The notes: generated by a model not told the origin, from the letters alone. DNA of 64,000 bases from Strongylocentrotus droebachiensis (GCA_035222895.1 JAVYIG010004985.1:1-64000); one strand, 5' to 3'; positions 1 to 14,400 are shown, counted from the first letter of the stretch. Program-made: numbers and translations.

Positions 1-16
1 CCTGCGTACGCCCCTG
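1..16. mobile_element. Terminal fragment of a hAT-like MITE
   Basis: The window opens with CCTGCGTACGCCCCTG. This resembles the right end of the hAT-type MITE at 47205-47361, which ends CCTGCGTACGCGCCTG. Only this end lies in the window, so no target duplication can be tested. Confidence 0.5.
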
Positions 17-386
17 TGTGGCTTACACCCAGTAAATAAGATCGATTGATCGATCTGTATTGCAAAAAAACAGGAAGCATTACATTTATAAAAAAAAAAT
101 TACTGTTCATAGATGATTTTTTTAATGATTAGCAATTTTCTAGGTGTAAACTTTTTTTGGACTCACACGGTATATGAATATTTTAGAATATCCTCAATAC
201 ATCAAGGATTAAAGAAATACAGCTTGTTTGTCAAACTAAAAATAGCAAGCAGAATTGTGCTTTGCGTTTCCAGCATAGCTGTATACAAGGATCGTGCGTA
301 GAATCCAGGACAAATAATGCCAATATAACCATTGATCTTCACGAATTAAAAGAACTTGAAACCCTGTCGAAAGAATACGTGGTTTA
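17..386. other. Unannotated AT-rich stretch
   Basis: No recognisable gene, RNA or repeat is seen. The short open frames here have no recognisable domain. Confidence 0.4.
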
Positions 387-497
387 ACAAACAGGTCCGA
401 ATTCACAAAGGAGGTTTGTCGACAAACCTCCTTTGTGAATTCGGACCTGTAGGAGGTTTGTCGACAAACCTCCTTTGTGAATTCGGACCTGTTTGTC
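387..497. repeat. Perfect 60-bp palindrome with a partial direct copy
   Basis: Bases 391-420 and 421-450 are exact reverse complements with no spacer, centred on GTC|GAC. The last 42 bases (409-450) are repeated directly at 451-492. The outer flanks extend the symmetry to about 387-497. It looks like a fold-back MITE core. No coding potential is seen. Confidence 0.85.
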
Positions 498-730
498 CAA
501 AATTGTTAGTTATACGGGAATGCGACATATAAGTATTGCAAAAAATTCCTAATGGTCTACTTGTAGCTACCACATTTGTTTAGAAGCAGAATATCGTCAT
601 AGACCGATTTTGTATACGTTTGCATGGATTCGGCGATAAGGTTTATCAGGAACCAGAAAATATGAGCGGTAGCAAGGTTAAAGAAAAGTACACTCGTGTC
701 ACTGTTGCAACAGGTCTGTGATTCATATGC

Positions 731-1766
731 AGTGGCGAAGTGGAGGGGGTCGATACCAAATAGTCCATGGCCATTTTAAAGCTCACAGTGTCTAAAAAAA
801 AGGGTATTTAAAAGAAGTGAAATGGCACAACAGACAAATGAGCAGAGAGAACTTAGATATCATGAGACCAGAAGTTAGTTGGCTGCTCAAAATAATTAAA
901 GATCATCCTATAGATTTAAACAAGATTTTGTGAAAGCCTATATATGCAATGCATCATGTTTAAGGTATAGACCAGTTCTGGTCATGCGATTACATTGTGA
1001 AAGAAACGTTGTGGAATGGATCAGAAAATAGCATATATGAATTGGTGTGTACTGCAAGGATCTGGAATCATCAAAATTATAAGAAATTTGGCCCAGTCTT
1101 GGTAAAGTTACAAGCACTGTACACAGAAACATGTATATGGCACTACGCGATATTTTTCCAGGCCGGATAGATATGATAATTTACCAGCAATTTGTATCAT
1201 CATGTATTAGTCAAAAAATATTCTTTCACATGATTGGTAATAGAAGCTTCCATTTCATTTTTTGAGAGGGGGGGGGGGCGTTTCCAAAACTGGTCTGTAC
1301 CTTTAAACAATGAAGCACTGAAACACGAGGCATAGTTCAACTTGTATACGACCATGCATATGGCCTGACCCATAGTCTCCTGTTAGCCCGAACTTGGTAC
1401 AATGCGATTTTGACCACACTTTTTAAAGACCTTCATGCTCAGTCACCCTTGACAGAAACATTTTGAATAGCGTTTCATTAGATAAAAAAACAAATTATTC
1501 ATCATCATGAAATAGATTTCAAAGTCATATTAAATTTACTTTTTAAAGAGAACTACAAATTTGGGTAAACTTTTAATATATAGGCACTGTAAAATGTTGA
1601 AAACTTTTTTCTGGTTCGTATTTAGACAGGATTAAAATGGTGGTGGAGGTGCGTTGCATGTAATCAAATATTTCAAATATGTATTAAGAAATGGTTTGTC
1701 ATGTATACCTTCTTTTATCTTTCTTTCCTCCCTTTTTTGTGCCAATTCACCCCCTGATCCGCAACT
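731..1766. mobile_element. Possible hAT-like non-autonomous element
   Basis: The left end reads CAGTGGCGAAGTGGAGGGGG and the right end CCCCCTGATCCGCAACTG. Together these resemble imperfect hAT terminal inverted repeats. The flanks (ATTCATAT and ATTTATAC) are only a partial 8-bp match. A TTAA-flanked MITE is nested at 964-1302. Another hAT-like end, CCCCTCCTCGATCCGCCAGTG-like, lies near 2011-2031, so the true right end is uncertain. Confidence 0.3.
964..1302 (-). mobile_element. TTAA-flanked MITE, copy 1 (inverted)
   Basis: This 339-bp element is flanked by TTAA at 960-963 and 1303-1306. Its ends carry matching inverted repeats around GGTATAGACCAG and CTGGTCTGTACC. Its reverse complement matches the copies at 30014-30416 and 55691-56041 over most of its length. 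TTAA targets point to piggyBac-like or Kolobok-like mobilisation. No transposase is present. Confidence 0.75.
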
Positions 1767-2233
1767 GATTTATACATGTATGTACGCATTACGCAAAGCT
1801 TGAGATTAGGTGAGATTTTCATCCCATCCCATGCGTTGCCGAGTCATTACTCGGGACAGCAGTATATATATATATCCATCTCTCCTTTTTCTGTCTTCTA
1901 ATCTTTTACATTCATTTCTCTTTCTCTTCTCTTTTTTTTCTGACGTTGCTTTTTTTTCTCCCTCATTTTCTTAGGCCACCAGCAACCAAAAGGGGAGGGG
2001 GCGATTCAGCCCCTCCTCGATCCGCCAGTGATAAATCAATTATTTCAGTCCATAACAGGTTTTTTTTCTTTCTTAAATTGTTCGTTGAACGATGTTTTTC
2101 TACATGGCCTAACATTATTTTGTCCTTTATCATCTGAACTTCACATCAACGTAGGCATGGCAGAGGAACAAAAAGGCAAGCAAATCCGCGGTTAATTCCT
2201 TTTTACTTAAACTACTCAAAATACGATTGGAAA
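1767..2233. other. Pyrimidine-rich low-complexity DNA
   Basis: A TA-repeat tract near 1862-1875 is followed by CT-rich DNA to about 1970. No gene is recognised. Confidence 0.45.
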
Positions 2234-2351
2234 ATGATCAGGAAAAGAAAACATGGGGAAAATAACAAAACTTTAAATCAGCTAAGCAAAACAAGAACGA
2301 AAGAGAAGATAAGAAGGAGAAGAAGAGGGATATTAGGTGGAGAAATAAGAA

Positions 2352-2466
2352 TGTTAATAATAATAATAATAATCGTCAACATCATCATCATTCAAATAAT
2401 AATGATAATCATAATAAAGATAATAATAATGATAATAATAATGATAATAATAACAATAATAATAAC
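2352..2466. repeat. AAT/GAT-type microsatellite
   Basis: An imperfect trinucleotide run built of aat, cat and gat. The Ile-rich open frame across it is an artefact of the repeat. Confidence 0.85.
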
Positions 2467-2900
2467 AAGGGCGCAATTTTCAAAGAACTTTTGGATAACC
2501 TTTTGTATTAGTTTGAATATTGTATCTTATTGAATGGGTTTCATGGTTCTAGATGATTGAATATTCGTTAGTGTCCATGAGATATAATAAAAATTATTCG
2601 AATAATTGTCCTCTTACTCTATTTTCAATTCCCTAGATCTTCGTTTTAATACATTATGCAATTTATCCAATCATGATTATTTCATATAATTATGTTGATC
2701 GTCCATCTGATATTTCTCTCCTTTTAATAACATTTTTGTTTCATTGAAACTATGCAAAAGGTTAAAATTCATAAATATATTGAAATCGATAGAATTTTTG
2801 TGATCAGGCAATTCAAAGGGACAAAAATAAACTTATATTACTATTTTATTTATAATCTCGTGTTTTCACTTTGTAGTTGCATTCATCTTATCATGTATTA
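2467..2900. other. Unannotated AT-rich stretch
   Basis: No gene, RNA or clear repeat is seen. The edge of the large tandem array is too diverged here to place exactly. Confidence 0.35.
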
Positions 2901-3850
2901 TAGGTATGAATAGATGACCTCTTAATTTAATATGAGGGACATGCAGTCTATTTCTTTCGTTTGATGAGTGTTTGTAGTAAGTAATCAATAAATTTGGATA
3001 CATCGACCATGTCAATAAGTTGCCAGTTCATGAAAATGAGAGAAGTTTGATATTAGGAAATGTCATGTTTCTACGCTAAACTAAAAACAAATAAGAGAGG
3101 CAGCTAAAAAGCAAATTAATAAATATAAAAATATTGTCTGACTCATAAACGCTTAGTTCTGTCGTTTGCTAAACCAATGTAAACATTAATGCCAGGAAAA
3201 ATAAAAGCATGGACATTGTCATTAAGGTTTCCAACTTATAATTTCATACTCCCCACGAAGAAAGAAAAAAATGGAATAGATGAGCATAATTTGTTTATAT
3301 AGGTCATCCTAATATTTTTCTTTATCTGCTTTCTTCTGCCCTTTGTCTTCGTCGATAGAAAGTAAGTATACATCTTCAGCCAGTTATACGTTCTTCATAT
3401 ATTCTGGTCATTTTCCTAAATCGTTTTCCTTGTATTCATATTTTATGCTTCATCGAAAAATTTAAAAGAATTGTATAACATATATATGAAGTGAAAGGTT
3501 TATAATAACCAGAAATTGTTGAATTGAAAAATACCTTAAATTTCCCGTTTGATTTATAAACGTTCATGAATATATTCGAGCTCACACCTATACCATGCTT
3601 GGGTAGTGTATAAAGAATACCACATACCGACGTTATCTACCAACCATCTGTTTAAAAAATAACATTTACTTCTTAATTTGGGGGGTTTCGGAAGGAGTTG
3701 GATTTGATTTATTTACCTAACTTTATTGAGCAATAGTTGTAGTGCTTTGCTAAGAATAGATGTTCGTGCACAATAATAAAGAAATGTTTGCTATACCATT
3801 ATAAAAACCAGGTAAAAGTAAGACCATGGACATTGTCATTAGCACCATTC
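2900..3850 (+). repeat. Left-edge long, diverged array unit
   Basis: This unit has the splice-like core (near 3310-3365) and the CATGGACATTG block. It also has about 250-300 extra bases, near 3560-3700, absent from the inner units. Those extra bases match the right-edge units near 27080-27180 and 27990-28100. It is probably an ancestral unit form kept at the array edge. Confidence 0.6.
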
Positions 3851-6408
3851 GTTATATAGGTTATTCTAATATTGATCTTTATCTGCTTTCTTCTGCTCTT
3901 GGTTTTGCTGATAGAACGTAAGTACAAATCTTTAGCCAATTATGAATTCTTCATAAATTCTGGTAATCTTTCTGAATCGTTTTCCTTGTTTTCACATTTC
4001 TTGATTCTTACAAAAAAAGAAAGAGTTTATGATTCATGAATATAAATATATATCAACCCAAATGTTCATCATAACTAGGCAATGTTGAATCGAAAATTCT
4101 CTGAAATTGCTCATTTGATTCATGATCTTGATTGTACAACTTATATGTATCTTCTAGTGGATGATTATTATGTGTAGAGGATCGAATTATTTTACTTAAA
4201 TGGATATGTGTTGTAGTTCATCAATTTGATTGGTGTCAGTGGTAAAAAATGAGTGTAGTTTTAAAACATGGAACATGTCAATAACTAGTGAATACGTAAT
4301 ATTTAGAAAAAGATTTAACTTTAACGTGCAGTAGAGGTAGTGCTACTCTAAGAATAGATATTCGTGCACAGTGATAAAGAAATGTTTGCTAAAGCATTGA
4401 AAACATAAACACCAGGTAGAAAAAAAGAGCATGGACATTGCCATTAGCACCATTCATTTATATAGGTTATTTTCATATTTTTCTTTATCTGCTTTCTTCT
4501 GACCTTGGTTTTCGTTCATAGTTCGTAAGTATAAATCTACATCCAATTATGAATTCTTTATATATTCTGGTCATCTTTCTGAATCGTTTTCCTTGTTTTC
4601 ACATTTCTTGATTCTTACAAAATAAGAAAGAGTTCATGATTCATGAATATATATATCAAACTAAATGTTTATCATAACAAGGAAATATTGAATTGAAAAA
4701 TATCTGAAATTGCTCATATGATTCATAATCTTGATTTTACAACGTATATGTATCTTCTAGTGGATGATTATTATGTGTAGAGGATCGAATTATTTTACTT
4801 AAATGGATATGTGTTGTAGTTCATTAATTTGATTGGTGTCAGTGGTAAAAAATGAGTGTAGTTTTAAAACATGGAACATATCAAGAACTAGTGAATACGT
4901 ACAATTTTAGAAAAAAGATTTAACTTTAACGTGCAGTAGAGGTAGTGCTACGCTAAGAATAGATATTCATGCACAGTGATAAAGAAATGTTTGCTAAACC
5001 ATTGAAAACATAAATACCAGGTAAAAATAAGAACATGGACATTGCCATTAGCATCATTCGTTTTATATAAATCATTCTAATATTTTTCTTTATCTGCTTT
5101 CTTCTGCCCTTGGTTTTCGTTCATAGTTCGTAAGTATGACTCTTCATCCAACTATTGCTTTTTCATATATTCTGGTCATCTTTCTGAATCGTTTTCCTTG
5201 TTTTAACAATTCTTGATTCTTACAAAATAAGAAAGAGTTTATAATTCATGAATATATATTATATATCAATCCAAATGTTCATCATAAATAGGAAATGTTG
5301 AATTGAAAAATATCTGAAATTGCTCATTTGATTGATAATCTTGATTGTACAACTTATATGTATCTTCTACCGGATGATAAGTATGTGTTTAGGATCGAAT
5401 TATTTTACTTAAATGGATATGTGTTGTAGTTCATCAATTTGATTGGTGTCAGTGGTAATCTTGATTTTACAACGTATATGTATCTTCTAGTGGATGATTA
5501 TTATGTGTAGAGGATCGAATTATTTTACTTAAATGGATATGTGTTGTAGTTCATTAATTTGATTGGTGTCAGTGGTAAAAAATGAGTGTAGTTTTAAAAC
5601 ATGGAACATATCAAGAACTAGTGAATACGTACAATTTAGAAAAAAGATTTAACTTTAACGTGCAGTAGAGGTAGTGCTACGCTAAGAATAGATATTCGTG
5701 CACAGTGATAAAGAAATGTTTGCTAAACCATTGAAAACATAAATACCAGGTAAAAATAATAACATGGACATTGCCATTAGCATCATGTGTTATATATAGG
5801 TCATTCTAATATTTTTCTTTATCTGCTTTCTTCTGCCCTTGGTTTTCGTTCATAGTTCGTAAGTATGACTCTTCATCCAACTATTGCTTTTTCATATATT
5901 CTGGTCATCTTTCTGAATCGTTTTCCTTGTTTTAACATTTCTTGATTCTTACAAAATAAGAAAGAGTTTATAATTCATGAATATATATTATACATCAATC
6001 CAAATGTTCATCGTAAATAGGAAATGTTGAATTGAAAAATATCTGAAATTGCTCATTTGATTGATAATCTTGATTGTACAACTTATATGTATCTTCTACC
6101 GGATGATAAGTATGTGTTTAGGATCGAATTATTTTACTTAAATGGATATGTGTTGTAGTTCATCAATTTGATTGGTGTCAGTGGTAAAAAATGAGTGTAG
6201 TTTTGAAACATGGAAAATGTCAATAATGAGTGAATACAAAAAATTTAGAAAAAGATTTAACTTTAACGTGCAGTAGAGGTAGTGCTACGCTAAGAATAGA
6301 TATTCGTGCACAGTGTTAAAGAAATGTTTGCTAAACCATTGAATACATAAATACCAGGTAAAAAAAAAAACATGGACATTGCCATTAGCACCACATGTTA
6401 TATAGATT

Positions 6409-6469
6409 ATTCTAATATTGATCTTTATCTGCTTTCTTCTGCTCTTGGTTTTGCTCATAGAACGTAAGT
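6409..6469 (+). other. Representative splice-like cassette of the array unit
   Basis: In this unit a CTAAT sits about 45 bases before an AG at 6459-6460. A long pyrimidine-rich tract lies between them, and AAC then GTAAGT (6464-6469) follow. This is a full 3' splice-site layout set three bases before a consensus 5' splice site. By eye, about 35 array units retain AG-NNN-GTAAGT. The three middle bases vary: AAC, TTC, TTG, CAC, TTT or AAA. Use as a microexon is inference; unit homogenisation alone could conserve the signal. Confidence 0.5.
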
Positions 6470-6589
6470 ACAAATTTTTAGCCAATTATGAATTGTTCAT
6501 ATATTCTGGTCATCTTTCTGAATCGTTTTCCCTGTTTTCACATTTCTTGATTCTTACCCAAAAAAAAGAGTTTATAATTCATGAATATA

Positions 6590-9500
6590 TATTATATATT
6601 AATCCAAATGTTTATCATAAATAGGAAATGTTGAATTGAAAAATATCTGAAATTGCTCATTTGATTCATAATCTTGATTGTACAACTTATATGTATCTTC
6701 TACGGATGATTAGTATGTGTATAGGATCGAATTATTTTACTTAAATGGATATGTGTTGTAGTTCATCAATTTGATTGGTGTCAGTGGTAAAAAATGAGTG
6801 TAGTTTTGAAACATGGAACATGTCAATAATGAGTGAATACGAAAAATTTAGAACAAGATTAAACTTTAACGTGCAGTAGAGGTAGTGCTACGCTAAGAAT
6901 AGATATTCGTGCACAGTGTTAAAGAAATGTTTGCTAAACCATTGAATACATAAATACCAGGTAAAAAAAACAACATGGACATTGCCATTAGCACCACATG
7001 TTATATAGGTTATTCTAATATTGATCTTTATCTGCTTTCTTCTGCTCTTGGTTTTGCTCATAGAACGTAAGTACAAATTTTTAGCCAATTATGAATTGTT
7101 CATATATTCTGGTCATCTTTCTGAATCGTTTTCCCTGTTTTCACATTTCTTGATTCTTACCCCAAAAAAAGAGTTTATAATTCATGAATATATATTATAT
7201 ATTAATCCAAATGTTTATCATAAATAGGAAACGTTGAATTGAAAAATATCTGAAATTGCTCATTTGATTCATAATCTTGATTGTACAACTTATATGTATC
7301 TTCTACGGATGATTAGTATGTGTATAGGATCGAATTATTTTACTTAAATGGATATGTGTTGTAGTTCATCAATTTGATTGATGTCAGTGGAAAAAAATGA
7401 GTGTAGTTTTGAAACATGGAACATGTCAATAATGAGTGAATACGAAAAATTTAGAAAAAGATTTAACTTTAACGTGCAGTAGAGGTAGTGCTACGCTAAG
7501 AATAGATATTCGTGCACAGTGATAAAGAAATGTTTGCTAAACCATTGAAAACATAAATACCAGGTAAAAATAAGAACATGGACATTGCCATTAGCACCAT
7601 TCGTTATATAGGTTATTCTAATATTGATCTTTATCTGCTTTCTTCTGCTCTTGGTTTTGCTCATAGAACGTAAGTACAAATCTTTAGCCAATTATGAATT
7701 CTTCATATATTCTGGTCATCTTTCTGAATCGTTTGCCTTGTTTTAACATTTCTTGATTCTTACAAAATAAGAAAGAGTTTATAATTCATGAATATATATT
7801 AAATATCAATCCAAATGTTCATCATAAATAGGAAATGTTGAATTGAAAAATATCTGAAATTGCTCATTTGATTCATAATCTTGATCGTACAACTTATATG
7901 TATCTTCTAGTAGATGATTATTATGTGTATAGGATCTAATTATTTTACTTAAATGGATATGTGTTGTAGTTCTTCAATTTGATTGGTGTCAGTGGTAAAT
8001 AATGAGTGTAGTTGTAAAACATGGAACATGTCAATAACTAGTGAATACGTAAAATTTAGGAAAAAAATAACTTTAACGGTCAGTAGGTGTAGTGCTTCGC
8101 TAAGAATAGATATTCGTGCACAGTGATAAAGAAATGTTTGCTAAAGCATTGAAAACATAAACACCAGGTAGAAAATAAGAGCATGGACATTGCCATTAGC
8201 ACCTTTCGTTTATATAGGTTATTTTCATATTTTTCTTTATCTGCTTTCTTCTGACCTTGGTTTTCGTTCATAGTTGGTAAGTATAAATCTACATCCAATT
8301 ATGAATTCTTTATATATTCTGGTCATCTTTCTGAATCGTTTTCCTTGTTTTCACATTTCTTGATTCTTACAAAATAAGAAAGAGTTCATGATTCATGAAT
8401 ATATATATCAAACTAAATGTTTATCATAACAAGGAAATATTGAATTGAAAAATATCTGAAATTGCTCATATGATTCATAATCTTGATTTTACAACGTATA
8501 TGTATCTTCTAGTGGATGATTATTATGTGTAGAGGATCGAATTATTTTACTTAAATGGATATGTGTTGTAGTTCATCAATTTGATTGGTGTCAGTGGTAA
8601 AAAATGAGTGTAGTTTTGAAACATGGAACATGTCAATAATGAGTGAATACGAAAAATTTAGAAAAAGATTTAACTTTAACGGTCAGTAGGTGTAGTGCTT
8701 CGCTAAGAATAGATATTCGTGCACAGTGATAAAGAAATGTTTGCTAAACCATTGAAAACATAAATACCAGGTAAAAATAATAACATGGACATTGCCATTA
8801 GCATCATGTGTTATATATAGGTCATTCTAATATTTTTCTTTATCTGCTTTCTTCTGCCCTTGGTTTTCGTTCATAGTTGGTAAGTACAAATCTTTAGCCA
8901 ATTATGAATTATTCATATATTCTGGTCATCTTTCTGAATCGTTTTCCTTGTTTTCACATTTCTTGATTCTTACAAAAAAGAAAGAGTTTATAATTCATGA
9001 ATATATATTATATATTAATCCAAATGTTTATCATAAATAGGAAATGTTGAATTGAAAAATATCTGAAATTGCTCATTTGATTCATAATCTTGATTGTACA
9101 ACTTATATGTATCTTCTACGGATGATTAGTATGTGTATAGGATCGAATTATTTTACTTAAATGGATATGTGTTGTAGTTCATCAATTTGATTGGTGTCAG
9201 TGGTAAAAAATGAGTGTAGTTTTGAAACATGGAACATGTCAATAATGAGTGAATACGAAAAATTTAGAACAAGATTAAACTTTAACGTGCAGTAGAGGTA
9301 GTGCTACGCTAAGAATAGATATTCGTGCACAGTGTTAAAGAAATGTTTGCTAAACCATTGAATACATAAATACCAGGTAAAAAAAACAACATGGACATTG
9401 CCATTAGCACCACATGTTATATAGGTTATTCTAATATTGATCTTTATCTGCTTTCTTCTGCTCTTGGTTTTGCTCATAGAACGTAAGTACAAATTTTTAG

Positions 9501-11419
9501 CCAATTATGAATTGTTCATATATTCTGGTCATCTTTCTGAATCGTTTTCCCTGTTTTCACATTTCTTGATTCTTACCCCAAAAAAAGAGTTTATAATTCA
9601 TGAATATATATTATATATTAATCCAAATGTTTATCATAAATAGGAAACGTTGAATTGAAAAATATCTGAAATTGCTCATTTGATTCATAATCTTGATTGT
9701 ACAACTTATATGTATCTTCTACGGATGATTAGTATGTGTATAGGATCGAATTATTTTACTTAAATGGATATGTGTTGTAGTTCATCAATTTGATTGATGT
9801 CAGTGGAAAAAAATGAGTGTAGTTTTGAAACATGGAACATGTCAATAATGAGTGAATACGAAAAATTTAGAAAAAGATTTAACTTTAACGTGCAGTAGAG
9901 GTAGTGCTACGCTAAGAATAGATATTCGTGCACAGTGATAAAGAAATGTTTGCTAAACCATTGAAAACATAAATACCAGGTAAAAATAAGAACATGGACA
10001 TTGCCATTAGCACCATTCGTTATATAGGTTATTCTAATATTGATCTTTATCTGCTTTCTTCTGCTCTTGGTTTTGCTCATAGAACGTAAGTACAAATCTT
10101 TAGCCAATTATGAATTCTTCATATATTCTGGTCATCTTTCTGAATCGTTTGCCTTGTTTTAACATTTCTTGATTCTTACAAAATAAGAAAGAGTTTATAA
10201 TTCATGAATATATATTAAATATCAATCCAAATGTTCATCATAAATAGGAAATGTTGAATTGAAAAATATCTGAAATTGCTCATTTGATTCATAATCTTGA
10301 TCGTACAACTTATATGTATCTTCTAGTAGATGATTATTATGTGTATAGGATCTAATTATTTTACTTAAATGGATATGTGTTGTAGTTCTTCAATTTGATT
10401 GGTGTCAGTGGTAAATAATGAGTGTAGTTGTAAAACATGGAACATGTCAATAACTAGTGAATACGTAAAATTTAGGAAAAAAATAACTTTAACGGTCAGT
10501 AGGTGTAGTGCTTCGCTAAGAATAGATATTCGTGCACAGTGATAAAGAAATGTTTGCTAAAGCATTGAAAACATAAACACCAGGTAGAAAATAAGAGCAT
10601 GGACATTGCCATTAGCACCTTTCGTTTATATAGGTTATTTTCATATTTTTCTTTATCTGCTTTCTTCTGACCTTGGTTTTCGTTCATAGTTGGTAAGTAT
10701 AAATCTACATCCAATTATGAATTCTTTATATATTCTGGTCATCTTTCTGAATCGTTTTCCTTGTTTTCACATTTCTTGATTCTTACAAAATAAGAAAGAG
10801 TTCATGATTCATGAATATATATATCAAACTAAATGTTTATCATAACAAGGAAATATTGAATTGAAAAATATCTGAAATTGCTCATATGATTCATAATCTT
10901 GATTTTACAACGTATATGTATCTTCTAGTGGATGATTATTATGTGTAGAGGATCGAATTATTTTACTTAAATGGATATGTGTTGTAGTTCATCAATTTGA
11001 TTGGTGTCAGTGGTAAAAAATGAGTGTAGTTTTGAAACATGGAACATGTCAATAATGAGTGAATACGAAAAATTTAGAAAAAGATTTAACTTTAACGGTC
11101 AGTAGGTGTAGTGCTTCGCTAAGAATAGATATTCGTGCACAGTGATAAAGAAATGTTTGCTAAACCATTGAAAACATAAATACCAGGTAAAAATAATAAC
11201 ATGGACATTGCCATTAGCATCATGTGTTATATATAGGTCATTCTAATATTTTTCTTTATCTGCTTTCTTCTGCCCTTGGTTTTCGTTCATAGTTGGTAAG
11301 TACAAATCTTTAGCCAATTATGAATTATTCATATATTCTGGTCATCTTTCTGAATCGTTTTCCTTGTTTTCACATTTCTTGATTCTTACAAAAAAGAAAG
11401 AGTTTATAATTCATGAATA
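6590..11419 (+). repeat. Higher-order duplication: 2416-bp block repeated in tandem
   Basis: The block of four units at about 6590-9003 is followed directly by a near-identical block at about 9006-11419. The offset is 2416 bp (four units). Shared private variants and identical short frames at matching positions show a recent duplication. Other recent copies: 11500-12645 with 15127-16272 (offset 3627); 14098-15330 with 16432-17664 (offset 2334); about 12560-13200 with 19733-20370 (offset 7173); and two units near 22300-23500 (offset 607). Confidence 0.85.
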
Positions 11420-14400
11420 TATATTATATATCAATCCAAATGTTCATCGTAAATAGGAAATGTTGAATTGAAAAATATCTGAAATTGCTCATTTGATTCA
11501 TAATCTTGATTGTATAACTTATATGTATCTTCTACGGATGATTAGTATGTGTATAGGATCGAATTATTTTACTTAAATGGATATGTGTTGTAGTTCATCA
11601 ATTTGATTGGTGTCAGTGGTAAAAAATGAGTGTAGTTTTGAAACATGGAACATGTCAATAATGAGTGAATACGAAAAATTTAGAAAAAGATTTAACTTTA
11701 ACGTGCAGTAGAGGTAGTGCTACGCTAAGAATAGATATTCGTGCACAGTGTTAAAGAAATGTTTGCTAAACCATTGAATACATGAATACCAGGTAAAAAC
11801 AACAACATGGACATTGCCATTAGCACCACATGTTATATAGGTTATTCTAATATTGATCTTTATCTGCTTTCTTCTGCTCTTGGTTTTGCTCATAGAACGT
11901 AAGTACAAATTTTTAGCCAATTATGAATTGTTCATATATTCTGGTCATCTTTCTGAATCGTTTTCCCTGTTTTCACATTTCTTGATTCTTACCCAAAAAA
12001 AAGAGTTTATAATTCATGAATATATATTATATATTAATCCAAATGTTTATCATAAATAGGAAACGTTGAATTGAAAAATATCTGAAATTGCTCATTTGAT
12101 TCATAATCTTGATTGTACAACTTATATGTATCTTCTACGGATGATTAGTATGTGTATAGGATCGAATTATTTTACTTAAATGGATATGTGTTGTAGTTCA
12201 TCAATTTGATTGGTGTCAGTGGAAAAAAATGAGTGTAGTTTTGAAACATGGAACATGTCAATAATGAGTGAATACGAAAAATTTAGAAAAAGATTTAACT
12301 TTAACGTGCAGTACAGGTAGAGCTACGCTAAGAATAGATATTCGTGCGCAGTGATAACGAAATTTTTGCTAAACCAAGGAATACATAAATACCAGGTAAA
12401 AATAAGAACATGGACATTGCCATTAGCACCATTCGTTATATAGGTTATTCTAATATTGATCTTTTTCTGCTTTCTTCTGCTCTTGGCTTTGCTCATAGAA
12501 CGTAAGTACAAATCTTTAGCCAATTATGAATTCTTCATATATTCTGGTCATCTTTCTGAATCGTTTGCCTTGTTTTAACATTTCTTGATTCTTACAAAAT
12601 AAGAAAGAGTTTATAATTCATGAATATATATTAAATATCAATCCAAATGTTCATCATAAATAGGAAATGTTGAATTGAAAAATATCTGAAATTGCTCATT
12701 TGATTCATAATCTTGATCGTACAACTTATATGTATCTTCTAGTAGATGATTATTATGTGTATAGGATCTAATTATTTTACTTAAATGGATATGTGTTGTA
12801 GTTCTTCAATTTGATTGGTGTCAGTGGTAAATAATGAGTGTAGTTGTAAAACATGGAACATGTCAATAACTAGTGAATACGTAAAATTTAGGAAAAAAAT
12901 AACTTTAACGGTCAGTAGGTGTAGTGCTTCGCTAAGAATAGATATTCGTGCACAGTGATAAAAAATGTTTGCTAAACCATTGAATACATAAATACCAGGT
13001 AAAAATAAGAACATGGACATTGCCATGAGCACCATTCGTTATGAAGGTTATTCTAATATTGATCTTTATCTGCTTTCTTCTGCCCTTGGTTTTCGTTCAT
13101 AGTTCGTAAGTATGACTCTTAATCCAAGTATGGCTTTTTCATATATTCTGGTCATCTTTCTGAATCGTTTTCCATGTTTTAACATTTCTTGATTCTTACA
13201 AAATAAGAAAGAGTTTATAATTCATGAACATATATTATATATCAATCCAAATGTTCATCATAAATAGGAAATGTTGAATTGAAAAATATCTGAAATTGCT
13301 CATTTGATTCATAATCTTGATTGTACAACTTATATGTATCTTCTAGTGGATGATTATTATGTGTAGAGGATCAAATTATTTTACTTAAATGGATATGTGT
13401 TGTAATTCATCAATTTGATTGGTATCAGTGGTAAAAAATGAGTGTAGTTGTAAAACATGGAACATGTCAATAACTAGTGAATACGTAATATTTAGAAAAA
13501 GATTTAACTTTAACGTGCAGTAGAGGTAGTGCTACGCTAAGAATAGATATTCGTGCACAGTGATAAAGAAATGTTTGCTAAAGCATTGAAAACATGAACA
13601 CCAGGTAGAAAATAAGAGCATGGACATTGCCATTAGCACCTTTCGTTTAGATAGGTTATTTTCATATTTTTCTTTATCTGCTTTCTTCTGACCTTGGTTT
13701 TCGTTCATAGTTTGTAAGTATAAATCTACATCCAATTATGAATTCTTTATATCTTCTGGTCATCTTTCTGAATCGTTTTCCTTGTTTTCACATTTCTTGA
13801 TTCTTACATAATAAGAAAGAGTTCATGATTCATGAATATATATATCAAACTAAATGTTTATCATAACAAGGAAATATTGAATTGAAAAATATCTGAAATT
13901 GCTCATATGATTCATAATCTTGATTTTACAACGTATATGTATCTTCTAGTGGATGATTATTATGTGTAGAGGATCGAATTATTTTACTTAAATGGATATG
14001 TGTTGTAGTTCATTAATTTGATTGGTGTCAGTGGTAAAAAATGAGTGTAGTTTTAAAACATGGAACATATCAAGAACTAGTGAATACGTACAATTTAGAA
14101 AAAAGATTTAACTTTAACGTGCAGTAGAGGTAGTGCTACGCTAAGAATAGATATTCGTGCACAGTGATAAAGAAATGTTTGCTAAACCATTGAAAACATA
14201 AATACCAGGTAAAAATAATAACATGGACATTGCCATTAGCATCATTTGTTATATATAGGTCATTCTAATATTTTTCTTTATCTGCTTTCTTCTGCCCTTG
14301 GTTTTCGTTCATAGTTCGTAAGTATGACTCTTCATCCAACTATTGCTTTTTCATATATTCTGGTCATCTTTCTGAATCGTTTTCCTTGTTTTAACATTTC

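Noticed and set aside
6285..6485. A 66-residue - strand frame repeated in about 20 array units
   Set aside because: It exists because the units are copies of one another. Most start on TTG, the frame is lost in many units, and no domain is seen.
6418..6624. A 68-residue + strand frame repeated in the array
   Set aside because: Starts on TTG, overlaps the splice-like signal and is broken in most units.
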